From: Bacteroidota bacterium
GTDB taxonomy: Bacteria > Bacteroidota > Ignavibacteria > Kryptoniales > JAKASW01
DNA length: 22,275 bases
Assembly: GCA_021789755.1 (NCBI GenBank)
Contig: JAJYJD010000022.1
Location: 1-22,275, forward strand
Direction: 5' to 3'
Translations under genes and position numbers: made by a program
Part shown: positions 6,957 to 14,549 of the stretch, piece by piece
How the letters are laid out: each line of letters begins with the position of its first letter
Numbering within the stretch: the stretch's first letter is position 1
The notes under the pieces: generated by a model
Told to the model about the DNA's origin: nothing
The model's database searches: none
Seen by the model: only the letters and a program-made list of their open reading frames with translations

Positions 6957-7790
6957 ATGACAACGAATACCACAAGGATTTCAAAAATATCGGTCGGGCT
7001 GGCGGTCATTGCGATGCTGATGATCGGAGGATGCGCACAGGATCCGCCGAAGAATCAGAACGTCTTCATGGGATACATCGAAGACACAGAAGTAAATGTC
7101 ACGACGAGGATCCCCGGAAAGATAACGGAGATATATGTCCATGAAGGACAGTATGTGAAGGCGGATCAGAAAGTCGCCCAGCTCGACAATAAAGACATGT
7201 TAGACAACCTGTCGGCCATGAAGGCAGAACTGACCAATATCGGAAGGAACAGGAAGCGCCTGGAGAATCTGTACGCTGCCGGCGCGGTGCCGCAGCAAAA
7301 GTTGGACGAGATAGAGACTGCTTACGAGGTAGTCAAGGACAAGATGATGGCGCTGCAGTCAAACATAAACGACATGACGATTACTTCCCCGATGGCGGGT
7401 AAGGTAAATGTCAGAGTGCTGGAGCCGGGGCAGATGATGGCACCCGGAATGCCCGTTGTTGTCGTGACGGACACGTCCATTTCATGGGCGCGGTTCAGCA
7501 TACCCGAATCATACATAAACCAGATCCAACTCGGTAAGGTACTCACCCTGAGCACAGGGATGGCAAAAATGAATTTTGCCGCCGAAGTAGTCCAGATACT
7601 ACCGATGGCGGACTTTGCAACAAAGGTGCCGACAAATTTGCAGGATGAAAGAGACGTCAGAGCCTTCTCGGTCAAGATGAAAATCATAAACAATAAGGAT
7701 CAGATTAAACCCGGAGTCTATGTCTATCTGAAGCTTGCCAAACAGAACAGTCTGGCGGTCAACGAAGGTGGGAGCCATGAAAGCAATTAG
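6957..7790 (+). CDS. HlyD/RND-type periplasmic adaptor lipoprotein
   Basis: This 277-residue membrane-fusion protein has an N-terminal hydrophobic segment ending in the lipobox MIGGC, so Cys26 is probably lipidated. A biotinyl-lipoyl-like half follows (VTTRIPGKITEIYVHEGQYVKADQKVAQL, about residues 45-75, quoted with its key PGKI and EGQ turns). A short coiled-coil hairpin (about 78-130) is followed by the second lipoyl half (ITSPMAGKVNVRVLEPGQMM) and a beta-barrel domain. Such adaptors link an inner-membrane pump to a TolC channel. The short hairpin is like the YbhG/YhiI type used with ABC-2 exporters. Its 3' end overlaps the permease gene by 14 bases. Confidence 0.9.
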   Translation: MTTNTTRISKISVGLAVIAMLMIGGCAQDPPKNQNVFMGYIEDTEVNVTTRIPGKITEIYVHEGQYVKADQKVAQLDNKDMLDNLSAMKAELTNIGRNRKRLENLYAAGAVPQQKLDEIETAYEVVKDKMMALQSNINDMTITSPMAGKVNVRVLEPGQMMAPGMPVVVVTDTSISWARFSIPESYINQIQLGKVLTLSTGMAKMNFAAEVVQILPMADFATKVPTNLQDERDVRAFSVKMKIINNKDQIKPGVYVYLKLAKQNSLAVNEGGSHESN

Positions 7791-8982
7791 AATGATGGTT
7801 CAGATTGTAACACGCACGCTCCTGATCGCCGTCGTCCTTACATTCTTCTTCAGCATGATGGCGGGGATGTATTACAACAGTGAGCCGAGAAACATACGCA
7901 CCGCCATCGTCGACGAAGACCAGTCGCCTCTCAGCCGGTCCATCGTCTACAATATCAGATCCTCCGACGTGTTCAGTGTCGAATATATGCCGGTCGACTA
8001 CTTAGCCTTGCAACGTCTGATGGACGAGGGCAAGATAGACGCCGGCGTCGTCTTACCGCATGATTTGTACAAAGACGCGCTCAACGGCAGGTCGGACAGG
8101 ATACTCGCGGTACTTAACGGCACGGCAAACCCGATCATTCCCAAACTTGCCGTCGGCAACCTGAACATGATCATAATGACGGTCGCGAACCAAATGCAGT
8201 TCCATGTCCCGGTCGAAGACCTTGGAACGATACCTAATTATCGTCACCAGATGCTGCCGTTACTAAGCGTGAGCTCAAGAGTATTCTATTCACCCACCGT
8301 GAATATGGAGTCCTCCATGCTCCCGGCGTTCATGGGACTCGCGATGCAGGTCGTGTCGCTTGTAATTATCGTCCTCCTTCTCAACATAAACCTGAAGCAG
8401 ATTCGTGCAAAGATGCCGGGTATAAGAGTTGCGAGGCAGCTGCCGATGAAAGCTGTGGTAATGCCAGTAGTCATTTCATGGCTGATCGTGACCACGGCGA
8501 TCTCGCTCGCGTTTTATTCGGTCATGCTAATGTTCGCTGTCCCAGTACCCGCAAATTTCTGGAACGTTGTTTTCGTGATATCGGTACTGGTCATGGCCAT
8601 GGAAAGCATCTCGCTTTTCTTCTCGCTAAACATCCAAAGCACTGTCACTTTGGTCGCTATTTACACGTTAATCGTTCTTCCGGCCTTCATGTATTCCGGG
8701 TTCCTGGTTCCGTTCGAGCAGATGCCCGCTTTCCCGAAGATGGCCGGAGGATGGTTCCCGCTCAGGTATTATCTGGAGGCTCTGTACGGAGTATTTAACA
8801 GAGGCCTGAGTCTACCGGGCGTCGGCAGTTATCTCAATTCCCTTTATTATTTCACGGGCGGATTCCTGGTACTCTCGCTCCTCTCCGTTCTGGTCGGAAG
8901 CTACGAAAGAAAGCGCCTGGCTTCAGCTTCTCGCATGATTAACAGTACAGATGCATCCCCCAAGGAGGTTTTGTCACAATGA
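7777..8982 (+). CDS. ABC-2-type exporter permease
   Basis: The 401-residue protein has one N-terminal transmembrane helix (about residues 10-30), then a large extracytoplasmic domain (about 31-180) beginning with the family-typical IRTAIVDEDQSPLSR stretch. Five or so further helices follow in the C-terminal half, including ALYGVF and GSYLNSLYYFTGGFL near the end. This is the layout of ABC2_membrane_3/YhhJ-like permeases. The ATG at 7777 is preceded by GGTGGGAG; the longer frame from 7735 lies wholly inside the adaptor gene. It overlaps the TolC-like gene by four bases. No nucleotide-binding domain is fused to it or encoded beside it, so an ATPase would have to come from elsewhere. The substrate is unknown. 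Confidence 0.88.
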   Translation: MKAIRMMVQIVTRTLLIAVVLTFFFSMMAGMYYNSEPRNIRTAIVDEDQSPLSRSIVYNIRSSDVFSVEYMPVDYLALQRLMDEGKIDAGVVLPHDLYKDALNGRSDRILAVLNGTANPIIPKLAVGNLNMIIMTVANQMQFHVPVEDLGTIPNYRHQMLPLLSVSSRVFYSPTVNMESSMLPAFMGLAMQVVSLVIIVLLLNINLKQIRAKMPGIRVARQLPMKAVVMPVVISWLIVTTAISLAFYSVMLMFAVPVPANFWNVVFVISVLVMAMESISLFFSLNIQSTVTLVAIYTLIVLPAFMYSGFLVPFEQMPAFPKMAGGWFPLRYYLEALYGVFNRGLSLPGVGSYLNSLYYFTGGFLVLSLLSVLVGSYERKRLASASRMINSTDASPKEVLSQ

Positions 8983-10358
8983 AACTCATAAAGATTATTT
9001 TAGCCGCTATTCTACTCCTTGCGTTGACGGCAAGCGCACAGGAGACGCGTCAGCTTACTCTTGACCAGGCAATCCGCATTGCAATCGGCAATAACCCGCT
9101 CGTCAAGGCGAAGATGGCCGACGTCAAATCGGCGGAATCGAAGATAACGCAGGCTAGATCTTACGAAGTCCCCGCGGTTAACCTGATGTCTCAATACTTC
9201 TATGCCAACAACCTGCCGGGAATGTTCCTGCAGGGTCCGAACCAAATTCCGGTGATGACTTCGACGGGACCGGTGTCGGGCGAGTACGTCGTAACAAGAC
9301 CGATGGCCCCGTATGCGGACGAGAACCGGGACGTATTCACCACGGACCTCAATCTCGTCTATCCCATCTACACAGGTGGCAAGATCGCGAAGGCCAACGA
9401 GAATGCCGGGATGCTCAAAGACGCGGCGATATCCGACCTGAACCAGCAGAAGGACGAACTTGTGCTTAATGTGACGACGGCCTTCGACAACGTGTTGCTG
9501 CTCAAGAAAGTCATAGAGGTCAATCAGCAGGCGCTCGCTCAATTTGAAGCTCATCTGGATCTTGCGAAGAAAGCTTACGCGAACGGCGTGAAGTCCGAAT
9601 TCGACGTTCTCACATTCGAAAGCAAAGTTGAGGAGCTCAAAGCCAGGCTGGTGGATCTCCAGGGAAAGCTGGATCTCGCGGAGTCCGGATTGAAATCACT
9701 GCTGGCTTTGCCGATAGACTCTGACATTGATTGCGCGGGAGAGCTGGAATACTCCGATACATTGAACACAATGGCCAGCCAGGACATTTATTCGGAGGCA
9801 ATCGCCCATAATTACCAGCTAAACACTCTGCGAATCAAGAAGGACATGCTCGAAAACCTTAAGACAATTACGGCGGCCGAGACGAAACCCACGATATTTC
9901 TCTTCGGCAATTACCATGTCTATCACGGAATGGACTTCCCTCCTTACGATAACACGTGGAGGAATGGTCTCGCAGCCGGGATAGGCCTTTCAATGCCGAT
10001 CTTCAACGGCAACCTCACGAAAGGAAAGCTCGAAGAAGTGAACGCCTCGGAGAGCATGGTCGATGATTACACGGAAGGGATGACGCTTAAGCTGAAGTTC
10101 GATATAAAGAACGTGCTCATCACCATCCAAAACCTGCGTGCCAGGTTAAGTGCGGAGGAAGTCCATCTCGGCGTCGCGAAGAAGGCGCATGAGATCGCGA
10201 AGGTGAGTTACGAGAACGGGATCATCACTCCGGTCGAGCTGAACGATGCGGAGGTCCAGGTTGCCGCGATACAGACTTCCATACTGAATTATCAGAAGGA
10301 TATCCTGTTAGCTTATGCGCAGCTAAGTTATCTGGAAAGCAGCAACAATGTTAAATAA
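8979..10358 (+). CDS. TolC-family outer-membrane efflux protein
   Basis: The 459-residue protein has a signal peptide (MKLIKIILAAILLLALTASA) and the two-repeat coiled-coil architecture of outer-membrane efflux proteins. The first repeat opens LTLDQAIRIAIGNNPLVKAK. Long heptad-rich helices (about residues 150-245 and 365-450) include the repeat signatures AYANGVKSEFDVLTFESKV and SYENGIITPVELNDAEVQV. The start overlaps the permease stop in an ATGA and is preceded by AAGGAGG, ten bases upstream. Trimers of this family form the exit duct across the outer membrane for the pump assembled from the upstream adaptor and permease. Confidence 0.94.
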   Translation: MKLIKIILAAILLLALTASAQETRQLTLDQAIRIAIGNNPLVKAKMADVKSAESKITQARSYEVPAVNLMSQYFYANNLPGMFLQGPNQIPVMTSTGPVSGEYVVTRPMAPYADENRDVFTTDLNLVYPIYTGGKIAKANENAGMLKDAAISDLNQQKDELVLNVTTAFDNVLLLKKVIEVNQQALAQFEAHLDLAKKAYANGVKSEFDVLTFESKVEELKARLVDLQGKLDLAESGLKSLLALPIDSDIDCAGELEYSDTLNTMASQDIYSEAIAHNYQLNTLRIKKDMLENLKTITAAETKPTIFLFGNYHVYHGMDFPPYDNTWRNGLAAGIGLSMPIFNGNLTKGKLEEVNASESMVDDYTEGMTLKLKFDIKNVLITIQNLRARLSAEEVHLGVAKKAHEIAKVSYENGIITPVELNDAEVQVAAIQTSILNYQKDILLAYAQLSYLESSNNVK

Positions 10359-10370
10359 CGCCAAATGGCG
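10359..10370. other. Small hairpin after the TolC-like gene
   Basis: CGCCAAATGGCG immediately after the stop codon can form a five-base stem with a two-base loop (or four with four). There is no U tract, so it is not a convincing terminator; it may modulate read-through to the flavoprotein gene 70 bases away. Confidence 0.3.
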
Positions 10371-10440
10371 GCGGACCGATGCGTGATCGACACGGATTAA
10401 ATCAAGATCATAAATATTTTAAAAGCATGAGGAAATAATT

Positions 10441-11850
10441 GTGAAGAAGGAATTTGACGTAGTGGTTATCGGAGGAGGACCGGGCGGGACTCCTGCCGCA
10501 ATCGAGCTGGCGACAAAAGGGAAAAAAGTATTGCTCGTTGAAAAGAGCGGAAAGCTCGGGGGCGCCTGCTTGTTTGTCGGCTGCATCCCCTCGAAAATCA
10601 TAAAACACTCGGCGGACGAGTACTCGTACGCTAAGCGGAAGGCTCCGGTGAGCGACTCCCCTGAAAAAGACAGAGGAAAATACTGGGTAGAGATACAGAA
10701 AAACTTGGACCACATCTTAACCTCACGCTCTGGAGCTGCAGTGGAAGGTATCAAGAAGCTCAGCAACCTGTCCTTTGCTTCCGGCACGGCGCGTTTCATA
10801 TCGAATAGCGAAGTGGAAATTACCCAATACGACAACAACGTCTACATAGCCGGATTCAAATATGCCATCATCGCAACCGGTGCCTCCTCGTCAATCCCTC
10901 CATTTAAAGGAAACGCCGTCAACCAGGTGCTTACAAGTGAGACGGTATTCAGCCGCGACACCCTTCCTGGGTCGCTTGTCATTATCGGCGGAGGACCGAT
11001 CGGAATTGAATTAGCCCAGATGTTTGCCAAGCTTGACGTCAAATGCACGGTCATTGAGGTGATGGATACGATATTGTCCGGAGTCGTTGAGCCTGAATTT
11101 GTCCAAGGGATAACGGACAAGTTGAAGAACTCCGGAGTGGACATCTATACTTCTTCAAAGATTCTGGAAATAAACTCTGTCAATGGCAAGTTTAGCACCA
11201 CATTTGTGGACCTTGACGGAACTAAACGAACACTAGATTCGGAACAAGTGTTGGTTTCTGCCGGCAAGACACCAAATACGAGCGGCCTCAACCTGGATTC
11301 GACCGGGATAACTTACACGCCAAAGGGAATAACCGTCAACGAACATCTTGAAACGAGCGTCAAGGGGGTGTACGCGACGGGCGACGTGATACAGGCTCCT
11401 AAATTCGCTCATACCGCGACTTATGAAGCGCACCTCGTCGCTGCAAACATACTCACCAACAATTCGGTAAAGGCCGACTTCACGAAGAACTCATGGGTCC
11501 TGTTTTCCGATCCGGAAATCGCCTCAGCCGGGTACACGGAGAAGGAGGCAGTCAGCCGTGGGTTCGACGTCGTCACGGGTCTGTACGATTATAAGATTGA
11601 CGCAGTCACACAAATCAATGGCGATCCTTTCGGATTTATGAAGTTTGTGGTGGACAGGAAATCTACCGTCATCGTCGGTGTGCATGTTTTCGTAAAGGAT
11701 GCCGCTTCAATCGTCGGTGAGGCGGCGCTGATTGTCTCAAAGGGATTGACACTGCTCGATGTTGCGCAGGCTATATATCCGCATCCCACCCTATCAGAAG
11801 CGTACGGGTTTTTAGCTCTGAAGATGCTCAGTGGAGCCGGCCGGAAATGA
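10441..11850 (+). CDS. Dihydrolipoamide-dehydrogenase-like flavoprotein disulfide reductase
   Basis: The 469-residue class I pyridine nucleotide-disulfide oxidoreductase has the FAD-binding GGGPGG motif at residues 11-16 and the redox-active disulfide Cys43-x4-Cys48 in GGACLFVGCIPSK. It also has an NAD-binding VIIGGGPIGIELAQMF segment near 180, an ATGDV FAD motif near 314, and the C-terminal catalytic pair His448/Glu453 in YPHPTLSEAYG. This fits dihydrolipoamide dehydrogenase and close relatives. No 2-oxoacid dehydrogenase E1 or E2 genes are nearby, so the partner could be something else. The start is GTG with GAGGAAA upstream; an ATG 14 bases upstream hits a stop after three codons. It is 82 bases after the TolC-like gene and could be cotranscribed. 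Confidence 0.85.
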   Translation: MKKEFDVVVIGGGPGGTPAAIELATKGKKVLLVEKSGKLGGACLFVGCIPSKIIKHSADEYSYAKRKAPVSDSPEKDRGKYWVEIQKNLDHILTSRSGAAVEGIKKLSNLSFASGTARFISNSEVEITQYDNNVYIAGFKYAIIATGASSSIPPFKGNAVNQVLTSETVFSRDTLPGSLVIIGGGPIGIELAQMFAKLDVKCTVIEVMDTILSGVVEPEFVQGITDKLKNSGVDIYTSSKILEINSVNGKFSTTFVDLDGTKRTLDSEQVLVSAGKTPNTSGLNLDSTGITYTPKGITVNEHLETSVKGVYATGDVIQAPKFAHTATYEAHLVAANILTNNSVKADFTKNSWVLFSDPEIASAGYTEKEAVSRGFDVVTGLYDYKIDAVTQINGDPFGFMKFVVDRKSTVIVGVHVFVKDAASIVGEAALIVSKGLTLLDVAQAIYPHPTLSEAYGFLALKMLSGAGRK

Positions 11851-12023
11851 ATGCGACGCTCAGGCAGCAACGGTTCATCGAACAAACGTATTAGGCCAAA
11901 TTCCAGATTGGACACTGCGCAAACAGATTAGGGATTCGATATGGTCCCAATAGACATTTCGCGGTCTCTATAAAGGCAATCAGCTCTGCCGGGGCTGTTC
12001 CGGGCGACAGGATCTCATGTCCG

Positions 12024-12350
12024 TCATCGCAATAGACGCTCTTCCAGCAAGGTTTGCATATCTCGCCGTCCATCCAAAATGCTGTGGACTGTCACAGTTG
12101 TCCGGTCGATGCCATAGATGATCCTGTAGGGCTTGAACCTGATTTCCCGGAACTGAGATACGCCCACGTCCTGCAACTCTGGAGGGATATTACCCCGCAG
12201 CGGCGGGGTACGAAGCGAGAGACACGACCGCTTTAGAGAATCAAACAGTTGGTCGGCCTGCCCAATGGAATCCGTCAGCGCAACATATCGGTAGATTTCG
12301 AAAAAGTCATCTTCAGCATCAATGTCGAGTTGGACATTGACTTTTGTCAT
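12024..12350 (-). CDS. RelE/ParE-family toxin
   Basis: The 108-residue protein shows the ParE/RelE fold pattern: an N-terminal strand and helices (DAEDDFFEIYRYVALTDS), a central REIRFKPYRIIYGI strand pair and a C-terminal VHSILDGRRDMQTLL segment typical of ParE-type toxins. Family members inhibit gyrase or cleave mRNA on ribosomes; which applies here is not clear. The chosen ATG at 12348-12350 lies inside the antitoxin gene, giving a 32-base overlap, and has no strong ribosome site, which suggests translational coupling. An upstream in-frame ATG at 12395 would add 15 residues. Confidence 0.85.
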   Translation of the reverse strand: MTKVNVQLDIDAEDDFFEIYRYVALTDSIGQADQLFDSLKRSCLSLRTPPLRGNIPPELQDVGVSQFREIRFKPYRIIYGIDRTTVTVHSILDGRRDMQTLLEERLLR

Positions 12351-12627
12351 TCTTGAAGGCTTGGATTCGCCTATCAAGCGATGAGAAAGCGGCATCGAGA
12401 GTCTTGACTCTATCTCTCCTTAGGATCTGCTGGCTTCGGGTTAGTATCTTGAGCAATGTGAGAGTCTCCTGCGTCTCCTCAAAGGTGTGGATGTCTTGAA
12501 GGACAGCTTTGGCCTGTCCGTTATGTGTAACGACTATAGTTCCCTGATGTGGGGAGGGCTTCCTGACAAGTCGAGAGGCGTGCGCTTTTAGATAGCTGAT
12601 GGGCTTCACTGATGTGCTGAGTTTCAT
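12319..12627 (-). CDS. Phd/YefM-family antitoxin
   Basis: The 102-residue protein begins MKLSTSVKPISYLKAHASRL and continues with IVVTHNGQAKAVLQDIHTFEE, the DNA-binding core of Phd/YefM antitoxins. The C-terminal part is basic and helical and should wrap the toxin. AAGGAG lies six bases before the ATG at 12625-12627, which decides the start against the longer frame from 12681. It is the promoter-proximal gene of the pair and is expected to repress its own promoter, where a palindrome is found (12657-12675). Confidence 0.88.
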   Translation of the reverse strand: MKLSTSVKPISYLKAHASRLVRKPSPHQGTIVVTHNGQAKAVLQDIHTFEETQETLTLLKILTRSQQILRRDRVKTLDAAFSSLDRRIQAFKNDKSQCPTRH

Positions 12628-12650
12628 GGTTTCTCCTTCTGTGACCGACC

Positions 12651-12681
12651 ATAATACAGACCGAATTCGGGTCTGAGACAA
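12651..12681 (-). promoter_or_regulatory. Toxin-antitoxin promoter with operator in the spacer
   Basis: On the minus strand TTGTCT (12676-12681) and TATTAT (12651-12656) are separated by 19 bases. That spacer (12657-12675) is itself a palindrome, CAGACC-GAATTC-GGGTCTG, perfect except for one missing base in one arm. A dimer bound there would cover the promoter, the usual arrangement for autorepressed toxin-antitoxin operons. Confidence 0.55.
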
Positions 12682-13000
12682 GTTTCATAACAACGTCACT
12701 TGTCCCTTCGCGGTTCGATGCCTGCACGGAGTAGCTTTGGGGGAAGCTCAATTCCATACACAAGGCTTCCGTGAAATCTCATTTCCCACCGTCTTGCTTT
12801 GGTAACAACCGGCAATCATCGACTTCCGCATCATGGTGCGAAGTGGCATTTCTCAAGTCGTGAGAACTAAGCATGGCAAAGCCCATTCTCATCTCAATTC
12901 CCTCAATCCCATCCTGGCACAGCAATTGAACTTAAGGTGGTTGTGAGACAAGAAACAGAACACAGCCAACAAAACAAGAATCTGAAAGGAGATTTTTACT
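12682..13000. other. Intergenic stretch between toxin-antitoxin and SPW genes
   Basis: No gene is credible in these 319 bases. They contain a small hairpin (TTCTCA-AGTCG-TGAGAA, 12850-12866) and a sigma-54-like element (12915-12930). The last bases carry AAAGGAGA, the ribosome site of the SPW gene. Confidence 0.5.
12915..12930 (+). promoter_or_regulatory. Candidate sigma-54 promoter of the SPW gene
   Basis: TGGCACAGCAATTGAA matches the -24 half TGGCAC exactly and the TTG of the -12 half, with GG and GA ten bases apart where GC is expected. The start would be near 12940, giving a leader of about 60 bases before the SPW gene. The missing -12 cytosine makes this tentative. Confidence 0.3.
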
Positions 13001-13321
13001 ATGTGGCAGGCATGGACGAACGCAATTCTTGGTTTATGGTTCGTAGTTGCAGCCTTCTCAGGCTTCAGCCCTTCGGCCAACTTATGGGACAACCTGATAC
13101 TCGGTTTTGTCGTGGCAGTAACGTCGCTGACGATATTGAAGGACAAGCCGTGGCAGGCGTGGCTCGCAGCGATATTCGGAGTATGGATGATCGTGGCAGC
13201 TTTCGTCCCGTCATTGGTTGACGGTTCGGGATACGTTTACAACGACCTCATTTCCGGAATCATCATAGCGATTGCGGGATTCGCATCATTCGGCGCTTCA
13301 CACCAAGAGAAGCTAGCGTGA
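13001..13321 (+). CDS. SPW-repeat membrane protein
   Basis: The 106-residue protein consists of two related halves, each starting with a WQAW-type motif (residues 2-5 and about 51-54) followed by GLW or GVW and a hydrophobic helix pair, giving about four transmembrane segments. This is the SPW repeat family found in many bacterial inner-membrane proteins of unknown function. An excellent AAAGGAGA ribosome site precedes the ATG. A second, frameshifted copy lies at 14550-14874 beyond the patatin gene, so this small cluster once held two SPW genes. Confidence 0.85.
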   Translation: MWQAWTNAILGLWFVVAAFSGFSPSANLWDNLILGFVVAVTSLTILKDKPWQAWLAAIFGVWMIVAAFVPSLVDGSGYVYNDLISGIIIAIAGFASFGASHQEKLA

Positions 13322-13332
13322 CAACATCAACC

Positions 13333-13370
13333 GTGGAGACCGCTCGGGGATTGTCCCGGCGGTCTTCCAC
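13333..13370. other. Strong GC-rich hairpin between SPW gene and small peptide gene
   Basis: The segments GTGGA, GACCGC and CGGG pair in order with TCCAC, GCGGTC and CCCG, giving about 15 base pairs with two single-base bulges and a GATTGT loop. It starts 12 bases after the SPW stop. No run of U follows, so it is probably not an intrinsic terminator; an RNA-stabilising or attenuating element is possible. Confidence 0.6.
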
Positions 13371-13417
13371 TTGTGCAAGACTTGTAAATGAAATCTGTTT
13401 TGAAAGGAGATAATAAA

Positions 13418-13543
13418 ATGAACGCGGTAACAATTGTTTGGACAACAGCTTTGACGCTCGGCGTGATATTGCTCGGATGGCTCGGCTCGGCAATGGACGG
13501 AAAACAACATCAGAAATCAACTAACCATCTTCACAATGCCTGA
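13418..13543 (+). CDS. 41-residue predicted single-span membrane peptide
   Basis: This frame, too short for usual gene calling, encodes MNAVTIVWTTALTLGVILLG followed by WLGSAMDG and a polar tail rich in Lys, Gln, His and Asn (41 residues). Residues 4-25 form one transmembrane helix. AAAGGAGA ends seven bases before the ATG, as strong as the site of the SPW gene. The stop codon overlaps a possible upstream ATG of the patatin gene (13536). I do not recognise a family. Its ribosome site and position inside the cluster make translation likely. Confidence 0.6.
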   Translation: MNAVTIVWTTALTLGVILLGWLGSAMDGKQHQKSTNHLHNA

Positions 13544-13571
13544 AACCCTGATGAGCCGGAGGGAATATCAA

Positions 13572-14477
13572 ATGCAACCCCCTGACATTTTCCAGGCTCC
13601 GTTCACACTCGCTTTAGGTGGAGGAGGAGCACGCGGACTGGCTCACATCGGCGTACTGAGAGCGCTTGAGAGAGAAGGGATAGCCCCATCTCTCATAGTC
13701 GGCTCAAGTATGGGCGCGATCATTGGCGCCATGTACAGTCAGCTGCGCGACTCCTCGCGTGTTGAGGAGCTGATAGAAGAATTGCTTCACAGGCATTGTT
13801 TTTCCGACCTGCGACTGGACCTGATGCCTGAAAACTCGCAATCGGAAAAGCCCCCCGCAAGGAGGCATTTGGCAGATTACCTGAGACGCGGATTGTACTT
13901 CTCCCGGGTTGCCATGAGATCAGGCGCGATTGACAATTCCATCCTCACACATTTTCTTTATCGCTTATTGAAGGACGAAGACATACGGGAGACAAGCATT
14001 CCGTTTGCCGCGGTCGCAGTGAGCCTCGCTACGGGCGAAGAAGTGGTGCTGCAACATGGTTCCATCATTAGGGCCGCGGCGGCGAGTTCAGCCGTACCGG
14101 GCGTGATAACTCCTGTCGAGATTGATGGACAGCAGCTCATAGACGGCAGCGTCCTGCAGGTGGTGCCGGTTCAGGCCGCACGAAGTTTATCGCCTTATCC
14201 CGCCGTGGCGGTGGACGTGTCGAGGGACATCGATCGCGAAGCACCACCGAAAACCGGAGTGGACGTAATCATAAGGGCGGACCTGATCGCAAATCGGAGG
14301 CTGAACAAAGGAGCCTTGAAGGCTGCGGACTTCGTCATCACTCCGGATGTGGGCCTGGCGGACTGGTCGGACTTTCACTCGATTCACCGGCTTATCACGG
14401 CCGGAATGGAGGCTGCAGAACAATTTTTGAAACAATCGATTGAAACTCTGGAACCGGTCCTCGTGGGAATCGAATAG
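13572..14477 (+). CDS. Patatin-like phospholipase (RssA/NTE type)
   Basis: The 301-residue protein has the oxyanion-hole motif GGGGARG (residues 16-22), the nucleophile motif GSSMG with Ser46, and the DGS motif with catalytic Asp191, so a complete Ser-Asp dyad is present. It is a cytoplasmic or membrane-associated patatin-like hydrolase expected to cleave acyl esters of lipids; RssA-type proteins are bacterial relatives of unknown substrate. I chose the ATG at 13572 because GGAGGG lies eight bases upstream. An ATG at 13536, overlapping the stop of the small peptide gene, would add 12 residues. There is no signal peptide. The flanking SPW genes suggest a link to membrane lipid or envelope stress, which is inference. 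Confidence 0.9.
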   Translation: MQPPDIFQAPFTLALGGGGARGLAHIGVLRALEREGIAPSLIVGSSMGAIIGAMYSQLRDSSRVEELIEELLHRHCFSDLRLDLMPENSQSEKPPARRHLADYLRRGLYFSRVAMRSGAIDNSILTHFLYRLLKDEDIRETSIPFAAVAVSLATGEEVVLQHGSIIRAAAASSAVPGVITPVEIDGQQLIDGSVLQVVPVQAARSLSPYPAVAVDVSRDIDREAPPKTGVDVIIRADLIANRRLNKGALKAADFVITPDVGLADWSDFHSIHRLITAGMEAAEQFLKQSIETLEPVLVGIE

Positions 14478-14549
14478 ATGTCTGGTTCATCCAATAGCAC
14501 ATTTACATAACAAGACGCAGCGGATCACTTTCATAATGAGCTCGATACA

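Noticed and set aside
11891..12073. A 60-codon minus-strand frame overlapping the toxin 3' end
   Set aside because: No ribosome site or recognisable motif, and it overlaps the well-supported toxin in another frame.
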